This document shows, piece by piece, positions 8,831 through 18,201 of a stretch of DNA of 64,000 nt. The notes under the pieces were generated by a model. It saw only the letters and a list, made by a program, of their open reading frames with translations, did no database searches and was not told the DNA's origin. A program made the translations under genes and the position numbers. Source of the DNA: VMDJ01 sp038146785 (GTDB lineage: Bacteria; Pseudomonadota; Gammaproteobacteria; Chromatiales; Chromatiaceae). The first letter of the stretch is position 1; every line of letters starts with the position of its first letter. The DNA is taken from assembly GCA_038146785.1 (NCBI GenBank), contig JAYQSI010000019.1, forward strand, positions 185,866-249,865, given 5' to 3'.

Positions 8831-9169
8831 ATGCCTCAAATTATCTTTTTGCCAAATGACGATTTGTGCCCAGAAGGTGCAGTAATTCAGTGTGAGCCAG
8901 GTGTCACCATTTGTGATGCAGCCTTGGCGAATGACATTGAGATTGAGCACGCCTGTGAAAAATCATGTGCCTGTACAACCTGTCACATTATTGTGCGTGA
9001 AGGTTTTAACTCGCTTAACGATGCAACCGAAGACGAAGATGACATGCTGGATAAAGCATGGGGTCTAGAGCCGGATTCGCGTTTGGCTTGTCAGGCTGTG
9101 GTGGGTGATGAAGACTTGGTTGTAGAACTACCCAAGTACACCATCAACCATGCAAAAGAAAATCACTAA
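8831..9169 (+). CDS. fdx: [2Fe-2S] ferredoxin of the isc operon
   Basis: Adrenodoxin-type electron donor for cluster assembly, 112 residues. The four ligands are Cys42, Cys48, Cys51 and Cys87 (ACEKSCACTTCH and LACQA), the same positions as in E. coli Fdx. It lies 15 bases after hscA. Confidence 0.97.
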   Translation: MPQIIFLPNDDLCPEGAVIQCEPGVTICDAALANDIEIEHACEKSCACTTCHIIVREGFNSLNDATEDEDDMLDKAWGLEPDSRLACQAVVGDEDLVVELPKYTINHAKENH

Positions 9170-9178
9170 GGAGACATC

Positions 9179-9379
9179 ATGAGCTTAAAGTGGACTGATA
9201 CCTTGGATATCGCGATCGAATTGGATGAGGCGCATCCTGATGTGGATCCAACGCACGTTAATTTTGTTGATTTGATGAATTGGACCATGGCGTTGCCTGA
9301 GTTTGATGACAACAAAGATCGTTGTGGCGAAAAGATCCTTGAAGCCATCCAGATGGCGTGGATTGAAGAGCGAGAATAA
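9179..9379 (+). CDS. iscX: IscX, small acidic isc protein
   Basis: The 66-residue acidic protein binds IscS and iron and modulates desulfurase activity in E. coli. The family pattern SLKWTDTLDIAIELDEAHPD at the start and the VNFVDLMNW and KILEAIQMAWIEERE regions are present. AAGGAGACATC precedes the ATG. It is the last canonical isc gene here. Confidence 0.95.
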   Translation: MSLKWTDTLDIAIELDEAHPDVDPTHVNFVDLMNWTMALPEFDDNKDRCGEKILEAIQMAWIEERE

Positions 9380-9390
9380 CGAGGCCGTCA

Positions 9391-11586
9391 GTGGTTTCTG
9401 TTGCGCAATCACTCCCCGATAGCGGTGAGCTGACCGCTGAAATTGTTGCGCAATGGTTAGCGGGGCAGTCGCAGCAACGCTCTGCTAAAGATATCGATCG
9501 TTTAACGCATGCGATCGCTCTGATGCAAAAAATACATGCAGGCGAGACCAATACCGATGGCATGTCTCGTTCTTTGGCGTTACTGCATACGGCACATATC
9601 GCCGACTCACTGAAGCTCGATACCGATACCTTGCTGAGTATCTTTCTCTCTGAGCTGCCCACACGAGATGATTTTGCAGCTGATCAAATTGCTGAGCAGT
9701 TTGGTTCTGATGTCGTCACGCTGATTCAGCAAGTCGCACGACTGCGCGAAATTTCTCATCGTGGTGCCAAAACCGAAGCACAAAACATCGAAAGCCTACG
9801 TCGCTTATTGCTTGAGTTGGCTGGCGATGTGCGCGTGATCTTAATCGTCTTAGTTAAACGATTACGTTTGATGCGCTACCTAAAAAATACCGATGCTGAG
9901 TTGCAGCGCGTCATTGCTCACGAAACGCGACAGGTTCATGCGCCCTTAGCGAATCGTTTAGGTATCTGGACGGTTAAGTGGGAGCTAGAAGATCTATGTC
10001 TGCGTTTCCTCGAGCCTGATCAGTACAAAAATCTTGCTAAGCAGCTCGATGGTAAACGTTTAGAGCGCGAAAGTTTCGTTGAGAATTTTCTGTGTGAGTT
10101 AAGTGAGATCTGTGAAGCAGCGGATATTCATGCGGATGTGATGGGTCGGCCAAAACATATTTTCAGCATCTGGAACAAGATGCGTCAAAAGCAGCTCACC
10201 TTTGAGCAGTTATTCGATGTCCGCGCTGTACGGGTGTTAGTTGAAACCGTAGCGCAGTGTTATGAAGTGCTAGGTTTGGTGCACAGCCAGTGGAAGCCTA
10301 TTGCCAAAGAGTTCGATGATTACATTGCCAATCCAAAGCCCAATGGTTATGCCTCACTCCATACCGCAGTGATTGCTAGTGACGGTAAGCCAGTAGAGAT
10401 TCAGATTCGCACACATCAAATGCATGATCATGCAGAGCGCGGTGTTGCCGCACACTGGATGTATAAAGAGGCCAAAGCAAGTGATGCGGCACTAGAGTCG
10501 CGTGTTTCGATGATGCGTAATTGGCTCTCGCAAGAGGTGACAACGCATGAGGCTGATGCGGATGAGGCTGAATACGAAGCGCAGCGTATTTATGTGCTGA
10601 CGCCGCAAAATAAAGTGATTGAGCTATCAGCTGGTGCAACACCTGTGGACTTTGCGTATGCAGTGCATAGTTCGGTAGGTGATCGTTGTCGTGGTGCCAA
10701 GATCAATGGCCAGATGGCAACGCTAACGCGCAAGCTACAAAGTGGTGATGTCGTTGAGATCATCACGGCAAAGCAGGGTGGGCCAAGTCGTGATTGGCTG
10801 AATGTCTCTTCAGGGTATGTCACGACATCGAAAGCACGAAATCGCATAAAGCATTGGTTCAAGCAGCAGGACTATGAAGAAGATCTGCATGAAGGGCGTG
10901 CGGCCTTAGATCGTGAGTGTCACCGCACGCAAATACCTAAAGCTGAGTTAGATCAGTTAGCCAAGCGCTTTAATTTTAAAAACGTTGACGATCTTTACGC
11001 GGCGATTGGTCGTGGTGATGTCTCTGCAATACAGGTGGCAAACACTCTGCAGCCTAAGACGCATGAGACTGACGAAGAAGTGGATGAAAAGATCCGCAAG
11101 CGCACCAAGAAGCCGGCTAAGCCGGACAGTAGCTCGGGCCCTGTCATTGTTGGTGGCGTGAATGATCTACTGACTCATGTGGCGCGTTGTTGTAAGCCAG
11201 TCCCGCCAGATCCGGTAATCGGTTTTATTACCCGTGGTCGTGGCATTACAGTGCACCATCAGAATTGCCGAGTAATCGATCGAATTGATGAGGCGAATCG
11301 TGATCGTTTGATTGATGTGGCCTGGAATGCACATTCAAAGCAGCGTCGGTATGTCGTGGATATCTTGGTTGAGGCCTATGATCGAAAAGGGCTCCTACGG
11401 GATATCACCTCAGTGTTTACGCATGCCGATGTGGATGTTTTGGCGGTGAAAACACGCTCAGATAAGCGTCATGAGCGGGCAAAGATGCGATTCAGTGTCG
11501 AGATAGCCGAATTGGCAGAATTAGAGCGGGTAATGAGCCAATTGGCGCAGGTGCCAGACGTGCAAAGCGTTGGCCGTCAGGTGTAG
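9391..11586 (+). CDS. relA: (p)ppGpp synthetase RelA
   Basis: Ribosome-associated synthetase that makes (p)ppGpp in amino-acid starvation. The 731-residue protein has a degenerate N-terminal hydrolase domain without the HD pair, a synthetase domain with EFDDYIANPKPNGYASLHTA, a TGS domain (IYVLTPQNKVIELSAGATPV), the conserved CCKPVPPDP region and a C-terminal ACT domain. The EFDD form of the catalytic motif is that of monofunctional RelA rather than bifunctional SpoT/Rel. It starts at GTG 9391, 11 bases after iscX, so it appears to belong to the isc operon, which is not its usual place. Confidence 0.95.
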   Translation: MVSVAQSLPDSGELTAEIVAQWLAGQSQQRSAKDIDRLTHAIALMQKIHAGETNTDGMSRSLALLHTAHIADSLKLDTDTLLSIFLSELPTRDDFAADQIAEQFGSDVVTLIQQVARLREISHRGAKTEAQNIESLRRLLLELAGDVRVILIVLVKRLRLMRYLKNTDAELQRVIAHETRQVHAPLANRLGIWTVKWELEDLCLRFLEPDQYKNLAKQLDGKRLERESFVENFLCELSEICEAADIHADVMGRPKHIFSIWNKMRQKQLTFEQLFDVRAVRVLVETVAQCYEVLGLVHSQWKPIAKEFDDYIANPKPNGYASLHTAVIASDGKPVEIQIRTHQMHDHAERGVAAHWMYKEAKASDAALESRVSMMRNWLSQEVTTHEADADEAEYEAQRIYVLTPQNKVIELSAGATPVDFAYAVHSSVGDRCRGAKINGQMATLTRKLQSGDVVEIITAKQGGPSRDWLNVSSGYVTTSKARNRIKHWFKQQDYEEDLHEGRAALDRECHRTQIPKAELDQLAKRFNFKNVDDLYAAIGRGDVSAIQVANTLQPKTHETDEEVDEKIRKRTKKPAKPDSSSGPVIVGGVNDLLTHVARCCKPVPPDPVIGFITRGRGITVHHQNCRVIDRIDEANRDRLIDVAWNAHSKQRRYVVDILVEAYDRKGLLRDITSVFTHADVDVLAVKTRSDKRHERAKMRFSVEIAELAELERVMSQLAQVPDVQSVGRQV

Positions 11587-11777
11587 CAGAAAACCCTTCA
11601 GACAGTTAAACTAAGCGCCGGTTTTTTCAGGAAAAATTGCCGCCCATCGCCTAGACTTTTTAGCGGTGTTCGAGCAGGTGAAAAAGCGCCCAGTTTTGAA
11701 TCTTTAGCAGCCCCTCATTTGTGCTGAAGATTGGTTCAAATTTTTACTTATCTAATTGTTTTTTAAGGAAATTAAAG

Positions 11778-12206
11778 ATGGCAGTCCAGCGCACTATCTC
11801 TATTATCAAGCCAGACGCAGTTGCTAAAAACGTCATTGGTGACATCTACAATCGTTTCGAAAAAGCCGGTTTGCGTGTTGTGGCAGCAAAAATGGTTCAC
11901 TTGAGTGAAGAAGAAGCCGGTGGTTTCTACGCGGTTCACAAAGAGCGTCCTTTCTTCGGTGAGTTGGTTGCTTTCATGACCTCTGGTCCAGTGATGGTTC
12001 AGGTTTTGGAAGGTGAGAATGCGATCGAGAAAAACCGTGAGCTGATGGGTGCAACTAACCCAGCAGAAGCGGCAGCCGGCACCATTCGCGCTGATCACGC
12101 ATCAACTATCGATGAAAATGCAGTACACGGTTCAGACGGTGAAGATACCGCGGCAACCGAGATTGCGTATTTCTTCCCAGAAGGTGTTTGCGAGCGTACT
12201 CGCTAA
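11778..12206 (+). CDS. ndk: Nucleoside diphosphate kinase
   Basis: Transfers phosphate from ATP to nucleoside diphosphates through a phosphohistidine. The 142-residue protein has the catalytic His117 in NAVHGSD and the RTISIIKPDAV start. ATG 11778 is chosen because it gives the standard start and has TTAAGGAAATTAAAG upstream. The 191-base gap after relA is AT-rich and probably holds its promoter; no clear terminator is seen there. Confidence 0.97.
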   Translation: MAVQRTISIIKPDAVAKNVIGDIYNRFEKAGLRVVAAKMVHLSEEEAGGFYAVHKERPFFGELVAFMTSGPVMVQVLEGENAIEKNRELMGATNPAEAAAGTIRADHASTIDENAVHGSDGEDTAATEIAYFFPEGVCERTR

Positions 12207-12215
12207 TCATCCTTT

Positions 12216-13316
12216 ATGAGCTTGGCGTCAGACAAAATGAATCTGCTCGACCTCGATAAGTCAGGTTTTGAAAACCTGGCTGTCGAGTTCGGCGCCAAGC
12301 CGTTTCATGGCCGTAACTTGCTGAAGTGGATTCACAAGCACGGCGTGATTGATCTTGAGCAGATGACCGATTTACCAAAAAGTTTTCGTGAAGCCTTAGC
12401 TGAGAAAACCTATATCGCTGTTCCCGAGATTGTTTTTGAACAGCCTTCGCTCGATGGCACAACCAAGTGGGTGCTTGAGCTAGAAGATGGTCAGCGTATC
12501 GAGACCGTGCATATTCCTGAAGGTGATCGCAGTACCATTTGCGTGTCATCGCAAGTGGGTTGTGCCTTGGATTGTTCGTTTTGCTCAACCGCACAGCAGG
12601 GTTTTAACCGTAACCTCACAACCGGTGAGATCATTGGTCAAATTTGGCAAGCAACCCGTGAGTTAGGTCGTTCACCGACTAATGTGGTGATGATGGGTAT
12701 GGGTGAGCCATTGGCAAACTTTGGACCTGTCACCGCGGCAATGAAGCTGATGACTGATGACTTGGCTTATATGATCGCCAAAGCGCGCGTCACTATCAGC
12801 ACCTCGGGCATTGTGCCTGCTTTGCGTCGCCTTAAAGGTGAATGTGATGTGAGTTTAGCTGTGTCATTACACGCGCCTACCAATGAGCTGCGTGATGAGT
12901 TGGTGCCTATCAATCAAAAATACCCACTCGAAGAATTAATTCCTGCGTGTAAAGAATTCGTTAGTGGTGAGCGTAAGCGTAAGGTGACGTGGGAATACGT
13001 GATGCTTGATGGCGTTAACGATTCGATCGCACATGCTAAAGCGCTGATTCGTTTGTTAGAAGGCGTGCCTTCTAAAATTAATTTGATTCCGTTTAACCCT
13101 TTCCCGGGAACACGCTATACCACTTCGCCACGAGATAAGGTGGATGCCTTCCGTGATCGTTTAGTGCGAGCCGGTATCGTGACGATTACGCGCAAAACAC
13201 GCGGTGATGATATCGATGCGGCCTGTGGTCAGTTGGTGGGTAAGGTAAGAGATAAAAGTCGTCGTCAATTACGACGCGATCAATCCGTTGCAGCGCAAGG
13301 AGGCAATGCTCAATGA
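12216..13316 (+). CDS. rlmN: 23S rRNA/tRNA C2-adenine methyltransferase
   Basis: Radical-SAM enzyme that methylates A2503 of 23S rRNA and A37 of some tRNAs. The 366-residue protein has the cluster motif CALDCSFC (Cys116, 120, 123), GMGEPL, and the C-terminal catalytic cysteine in AACGQL. ATG 12216 is used; ATG 12237 (MNLLDLDKSG) is an alternative. It overlaps pilW by four bases. Confidence 0.96.
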   Translation: MSLASDKMNLLDLDKSGFENLAVEFGAKPFHGRNLLKWIHKHGVIDLEQMTDLPKSFREALAEKTYIAVPEIVFEQPSLDGTTKWVLELEDGQRIETVHIPEGDRSTICVSSQVGCALDCSFCSTAQQGFNRNLTTGEIIGQIWQATRELGRSPTNVVMMGMGEPLANFGPVTAAMKLMTDDLAYMIAKARVTISTSGIVPALRRLKGECDVSLAVSLHAPTNELRDELVPINQKYPLEELIPACKEFVSGERKRKVTWEYVMLDGVNDSIAHAKALIRLLEGVPSKINLIPFNPFPGTRYTTSPRDKVDAFRDRLVRAGIVTITRKTRGDDIDAACGQLVGKVRDKSRRQLRRDQSVAAQGGNAQ

Positions 13317-14101
13317 AATACGTTCTTACACTTTTAGCTGTGATGCTGTTGGCGGGATGTCAGTCGAATCCACAACGCACTGCTGAAACGTCATCGACGG
13401 ACAGTAAAGCGGGTGTTGATACGACAGGTGCATTAGGTTCACCTGTTGAACGCCGTAGCGCTGCGAATGTTTACGTGGAGTTGGGTACGGCTTATCTGCA
13501 AGAGGGTGTGCTAGGTGAAGCGTTAAAGAATGCGCGTAAAGCCATCATTGTCGATCCTGAGTTAGCACCTGCACATAATCTGCTTGGCATTATCTATCAA
13601 CGCTTAGGTAAAACCGTGTTGGCGGGTGAGCATCTTGCTAAAGCGGTCAAGATTGATCCATATGATCCTTATGCGCTGAATGCCTTGGGTTCGTTTGAGT
13701 GTGATCAAGCGCAATATGATTCTGCGATCTCGCGTTTTAAGGCTGCGCTGGAAAACCCGCTTTATCCAACGCCTTGGGTGGCATCGCATAACGCCGGTCA
13801 GTGTTCTGAGCGTCAAGGTAATGCCGCAAAGGCTGAAGATTATTACCGTGCTGCGCTAAAGCGTAATCCTGGTTTCGCGCAAAGTTTGGCGCGTATGGCG
13901 CATATCAGTGCCGGCAAGGGTCAGTCGCTGAGTGTGCGCGCTTATTTGCAACGGTATGCAGGCATTAGCCCGCTAACCGCTGATTTATTGTTACTCGGTG
14001 TTCGCGCTGAGAACGCATTGGGGGATGCGAAACAAGCTGCTTTATATGCGGCGGAGTTACGCAAGCGTTATCCAACAGCAAAGGAGATTGAGTCGCTTTA
14101 G
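13313..14101 (+). CDS. pilW: Type IV pilus biogenesis lipoprotein PilW/PilF
   Basis: Outer-membrane lipoprotein with TPR repeats that helps assemble or stabilise the PilQ secretin in other bacteria. The 262-residue protein has the lipobox LLAGC (Cys16) and several TPR units between about residues 45 and 240. It is coupled to rlmN by a four-base overlap, the standard gammaproteobacterial arrangement. No other pilus genes are in the window. Confidence 0.9.
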   Translation: MKYVLTLLAVMLLAGCQSNPQRTAETSSTDSKAGVDTTGALGSPVERRSAANVYVELGTAYLQEGVLGEALKNARKAIIVDPELAPAHNLLGIIYQRLGKTVLAGEHLAKAVKIDPYDPYALNALGSFECDQAQYDSAISRFKAALENPLYPTPWVASHNAGQCSERQGNAAKAEDYYRAALKRNPGFAQSLARMAHISAGKGQSLSVRAYLQRYAGISPLTADLLLLGVRAENALGDAKQAALYAAELRKRYPTAKEIESL

Positions 14102-14115
14102 GCTCTTGATAAGCG

Positions 14116-15096
14116 ATGGTTGAAGAAACAATAAGTCAGCCTACTGACCAACAAATCTTGATTGGTAAGTTGTTGCGTGATGCGCGTGAGGCCAAAGGCA
14201 TCGCGATTGAAGATTTGGCGGAAAAGCTCCATCTGCTCACTGATGTGGTTCGTGGTATTGAACAGTGCGACTTCGAAGAAATGCCATCGCGCGTTTTTGT
14301 CCGTGGCTATGTGCGTAACTATGCCCGCTTGGTGGGTTTGAATGCACAGGAGATGCTCGACAAGTTTGATCAAGCGCATCCAGAGGATCTCTCACATCTT
14401 CAGATAGATAAAACCCCACACCTACCAACTGACTCGCCGGTGGCAAGTCGTTTTGCCGGTGTTGTGACTTGGGTAACTGTTTTAGCGATTGTGATCTTGT
14501 TTGTAGTTTGGTGGTACGACTACCTTACGCGTGAAGAAGCGCAAGAGATCACTGCGGAGCAGGCTGTTGTGACCGAAGAGGTCATTGCTCAGTCGCCTGT
14601 TGAGTTAGCGCCTCAGGTAGAGAGTGTTACTCCGCCTGCTGTAGTGGCCGAACCCATCGAAGAAGTTCAGGCGGTCGAGCTTAAGCAAGATGAAATTGAG
14701 CCAAAGGTTGCAGTGCCTGTTGAAGTGGCACCCGTTGAGCCGGTGGTCGAGCCACAGCCTGTTGTTGCTGAGCCGATGTTCATCGAGCCAGTTCAAACGC
14801 CAGTGATTGAAGAAAAGCCAATTGAAGTTGTGGAAGCGCAACCGCAAGCGCCGGTAATTCCAGATGTGCGCCTTAAGCTGAATGGTGATTGTTGGGTCAT
14901 CGTTAAATCCGATGATGACAGCTTTAAGCTGGTGGGTTTGTATAACACCGGTTACGAAAAGATCTTTGAGGGTAATGCGCCTTACACCATCGTGTTGGGT
15001 AACTATGAGTCAGCCGAGCTTTGGGTGAGAGGTGAGTTATATGACTTAACGCCTCATGCGCGTGGCAATGTGGCCCGTTTTACCCTGACGTTGTGA
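14116..15096 (+). CDS. rodZ: Cell-shape protein RodZ
   Basis: Inner-membrane protein that links MreB to the cell-wall machinery. The 326-residue protein has an N-terminal helix-turn-helix domain (LLRDAREAKGIAIEDLAEKL, then VRGIEQCDFEEMPSRVFVRG), one transmembrane segment at about 112-136, a Pro/Val/Glu-rich linker and a C-terminal DUF4115 domain. The ispG gene that usually follows is absent. Confidence 0.94.
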   Translation: MVEETISQPTDQQILIGKLLRDAREAKGIAIEDLAEKLHLLTDVVRGIEQCDFEEMPSRVFVRGYVRNYARLVGLNAQEMLDKFDQAHPEDLSHLQIDKTPHLPTDSPVASRFAGVVTWVTVLAIVILFVVWWYDYLTREEAQEITAEQAVVTEEVIAQSPVELAPQVESVTPPAVVAEPIEEVQAVELKQDEIEPKVAVPVEVAPVEPVVEPQPVVAEPMFIEPVQTPVIEEKPIEVVEAQPQAPVIPDVRLKLNGDCWVIVKSDDDSFKLVGLYNTGYEKIFEGNAPYTIVLGNYESAELWVRGELYDLTPHARGNVARFTLTL

Positions 15097-15132
15097 TTCA
15101 CAACCTAACCTAGACAAATATAGTAAGAAGGT

Positions 15133-16413
15133 ATGTCGAAAAATATTCAAGCAATCCGTGGAATGCATGATCTGTTGCCAGATCAATCGCCACGTTGGCA
15201 GTTTCTTGAGCGCACTGTTGCGCAAGTGCTTAAGTCATATGGCTATGCAGAGATCCGTATGCCCATTGTTGAATCGACGGATTTGTTTAAGCGTTCTATC
15301 GGTGAGGTTACCGATATTGTCGAGAAGGAGATGTATACCTTCGATGATCGTAACGGCGACAGCTTAACCCTGCGTCCTGAAGGCACTGCTGGATGTGTGC
15401 GTGCGGCACTTGAGCATGGTTTGCTACATAACCAAACACAACGCCTTTGGTACTTCGGTCAGATGTTCCGACATGAGCGTCCGCAGAAAGGGCGTTATCG
15501 CCAGTTCCACCAAATCGGTGTTGAGACTTATGGCATGTCTGGTCCAGATATCGATGCTGAATTGATTCTGATGACCGCGCGTCTGTGGAAAGAGTTAGGT
15601 ATTGATGGCCTTGAGCTTCAACTCAATACCCTGGGTACGCCAGAAGAGCGCGTGATTTATCGCGATGCCTTGATTGCGTACTTTGAGCAATTTACTGATC
15701 GTTTGGATGAAGATGCACAGCGTCGCTTACACACTAATCCGTTGCGTATCTTAGATACAAAGAACCCAGATATGGCGGAGATTGTGGCAGGTGCGCCAAC
15801 GCTAGATGCATACCTTGGCGATGAATCTAAGCAGCACTTTGATGCCATCTGTGCGCAGTTAGATCGTGCGGGCGTTAAGTATGTAATCAACCCACGTTTG
15901 GTGCGTGGCTTGGATTATTACTCGCGCACGGTTTTTGAATGGGTAACTAACCTGTTGGGTGCGCAAGGTACTGTATGTGCCGGCGGTCGATACGATGGTC
16001 TGGTCACTCAGTTAGGTGGTCGTGAAACACCAGCGATTGGTTTTGCGATGGGTGTTGAGCGATTGATTGCTGTGATGGAAGAGTTAGGTCGTTTCGATGA
16101 ACTTTCGCCACCGGTTGATGCCTATTTGGTACTTGCGGGCGATAAAGCGCAAGAGATTGGCTTAGGTCTAGCTGAGCAGTTGCGTGATGGTATTCCATCC
16201 TTGCGTTTGATGACGCATTGCGGCGGCGGCAGCATGAAGTCGCAATTTAAAAAGGCGGATAAGTCTGGTGCGCCGATTGCTTTGGTCTTGGGTGATCAAG
16301 AAGTCGAGAGTGAACAGATCGCCGTTAAGTTTTTACGAGATCAACGCGACCAAGAGATGGTGGCATGGGATGATCTCAATGAGTTTTTAACCTCTTTGCA
16401 GTTTGAGGCATAA
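15133..16413 (+). CDS. hisS: Histidyl-tRNA synthetase
   Basis: Class II aminoacyl-tRNA synthetase charging tRNA-His. The 426-residue protein has LRPEGTAG, motif 2 region GRYRQFHQIGVE, the histidine A motif LVRGLDYYSRTVFEW, and an anticodon-binding C-terminal domain. AGAAGGT precedes the ATG. It starts 36 bases after rodZ. Confidence 0.97.
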   Translation: MSKNIQAIRGMHDLLPDQSPRWQFLERTVAQVLKSYGYAEIRMPIVESTDLFKRSIGEVTDIVEKEMYTFDDRNGDSLTLRPEGTAGCVRAALEHGLLHNQTQRLWYFGQMFRHERPQKGRYRQFHQIGVETYGMSGPDIDAELILMTARLWKELGIDGLELQLNTLGTPEERVIYRDALIAYFEQFTDRLDEDAQRRLHTNPLRILDTKNPDMAEIVAGAPTLDAYLGDESKQHFDAICAQLDRAGVKYVINPRLVRGLDYYSRTVFEWVTNLLGAQGTVCAGGRYDGLVTQLGGRETPAIGFAMGVERLIAVMEELGRFDELSPPVDAYLVLAGDKAQEIGLGLAEQLRDGIPSLRLMTHCGGGSMKSQFKKADKSGAPIALVLGDQEVESEQIAVKFLRDQRDQEMVAWDDLNEFLTSLQFEA

Positions 16414-16415
16414 CA

Positions 16416-17039
16416 ATGAGTACGTATTTATCTGATGACGAACAAGCAGAAGCGCTGAAGAAATGGTGGAAAGAAAACGCCGTTTCAATCATCGTGGGTG
16501 CAGGTCTTGGTTTCGGCATCATCTTTGGCTGGCAGGGCTGGCAAATGTTTCAAACCTCGCAAGGTGAGGCAGCATCACAGTTGTATGCACAGGTCGAGCA
16601 GGCGACTAAATCGGGCGCTGATTTTGATAACACAGCAACACAGTTAAAAGCTGACTATGCCGGTACCGCTTATGCGAGCTATGCAGCGATGCAACAAGCT
16701 AAAGCAGCTTACAAAGCTGGCAATCCAGATCGCGCACGTTCTGAACTAGAGTGGGTTATGGCGAATGCACCTGATCCCGTTTTAGTGGATTTGGCGCGTT
16801 TACGTTTGGCAGCATTGCTTGTCGATCAACAGCAATACGATGCGGCTAAAGAGGTTATCGCAGCGGCAGGCACCTTCATGAAGGGTGACTTCGAACAGCT
16901 CCAAGGTGACATTGCGCGTGCGCAAGGTGACAAGGTTGCAGCACTCGCTGCTTATCAAGCCGCGGCATCCAGTGGTGTGACCGATATGCGTTTGCTCAGC
17001 ATGAAGATTGTTGATGTCACGCCAGTTGAGGGTAAATAA
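16416..17039 (+). CDS. yfgM: YfgM, ancillary SecYEG-associated TPR protein
   Basis: Inner-membrane protein with a periplasmic TPR domain, linked to the Sec translocon and PpiD in E. coli. The 207-residue protein starts LSDDEQAEALKKWWKEN, has one membrane segment (about residues 23-43) and TPR-like helices after it. It sits between hisS and bamB as in E. coli. Confidence 0.9.
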   Translation: MSTYLSDDEQAEALKKWWKENAVSIIVGAGLGFGIIFGWQGWQMFQTSQGEAASQLYAQVEQATKSGADFDNTATQLKADYAGTAYASYAAMQQAKAAYKAGNPDRARSELEWVMANAPDPVLVDLARLRLAALLVDQQQYDAAKEVIAAAGTFMKGDFEQLQGDIARAQGDKVAALAAYQAAASSGVTDMRLLSMKIVDVTPVEGK

Positions 17040-17040
17040 G

Positions 17041-18201
17041 TTGCACTCAATGATTCGTTTACTGGCGACAGCATCGTTAGCGATTGCTTTAAGCGCTTGC
17101 TCAAGCGTTGTTGAATACATTCAGCCAGCTGAAAAAAATCCGCTCGCTGAACTCACTGACTTTGATGAAAAAGTCGCACTCACTGAAGTGTGGCAAATCA
17201 GCCTAGCTGAAAATGATCATCGTCTGCATTTGTATCCAGCGATTTCTAATGATCGTGTGTATGTGGCTGATGGTGAAGGTCAGCTCCAATCACTCGATCT
17301 CGCATCAGGCAAAGTCATTTGGGCAAATGAAACCGAGGCGACCTTGTCTGGTGGTCCCGGTGTTAATCAGCGCTATGTGGCTGTCGGAACGCGTGACGCT
17401 GAGTTACTGATGTTTGCTGCGATTGATGGGCAGCTTGTTTGGCGTAAGCGCGTGAGTAGTGAAGTGCTTTCAACGCCGGTGATGGATGATCAGCGCGTTA
17501 TTGTTCGCACCATTGATGGCAAGGTGACTGCTCTATCTCTTACTGATGGTGCGCAACTGTGGCAATTTGAGCGTGAGATACCGGCATTAACCTTGCGTGG
17601 TAGTAGTTCACCCGTGCTGCAAGACGGCGTTGTCTATTTTGGTTTGGCAGGTGGTCGTTTGATTGCCTTGAATGCTGAGACAGGTGCTGTTGTTTGGGAT
17701 ACCACGGTATCGGTTCCTCGTGGTCGTTCCGAGCTTGAGCGTTTAGCGGATATTGATGCACCACCCGTGTTACTCGATGGTGTTGCCTATGTTTCAACCT
17801 TCCAAGGGCAGGTTGCGGCAATCAATGCACGTAATGGCCAAGCTATATGGCGTCGTAATTTCTCGTCATACCGCTCAATGGATACCGATCGCAAAAGCTT
17901 ATATGCCGCTGATGATAAAGGCTTGGTATGGGCATTTGACCTTGATACAGGTGCTGCACGTTGGCGCCAAGAAGGTCTAAAGAATCGTCAGACATCCGAT
18001 GTGGTGTCTTTAGGTGGTGTGGTTATTGCGGGTGATATCGAAGGTTATCTCCATGTGATGTCAGCTGCTGATGGCGCCTTCCTTGGGCGTATTGAATTGA
18101 GTGATCCGATCGAATCAGGTCTTGTTGCCATCAATGGTCATGTCTTAGTGCAAGATCGCGGTGGTCGTTTAACGCTTCTTAAGGTGAGTGCACGGCCTTG
18201 A
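17041..18201 (+). CDS. bamB: Outer-membrane assembly lipoprotein BamB
   Basis: Beta-propeller lipoprotein of the BAM complex that inserts outer-membrane proteins. It has a signal peptide with lipobox ALSAC and repeated PQQ-type blades such as VYVADGEGQLQSLDLASGKV and AFDLDTGAARW. TTG 17041 is favoured by GAGGG six bases upstream; ATG 17050 (MIRLLATASL) is the alternative. Its stop overlaps the der start (TGATG). Confidence 0.94.
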   Translation: MHSMIRLLATASLAIALSACSSVVEYIQPAEKNPLAELTDFDEKVALTEVWQISLAENDHRLHLYPAISNDRVYVADGEGQLQSLDLASGKVIWANETEATLSGGPGVNQRYVAVGTRDAELLMFAAIDGQLVWRKRVSSEVLSTPVMDDQRVIVRTIDGKVTALSLTDGAQLWQFEREIPALTLRGSSSPVLQDGVVYFGLAGGRLIALNAETGAVVWDTTVSVPRGRSELERLADIDAPPVLLDGVAYVSTFQGQVAAINARNGQAIWRRNFSSYRSMDTDRKSLYAADDKGLVWAFDLDTGAARWRQEGLKNRQTSDVVSLGGVVIAGDIEGYLHVMSAADGAFLGRIELSDPIESGLVAINGHVLVQDRGGRLTLLKVSARP

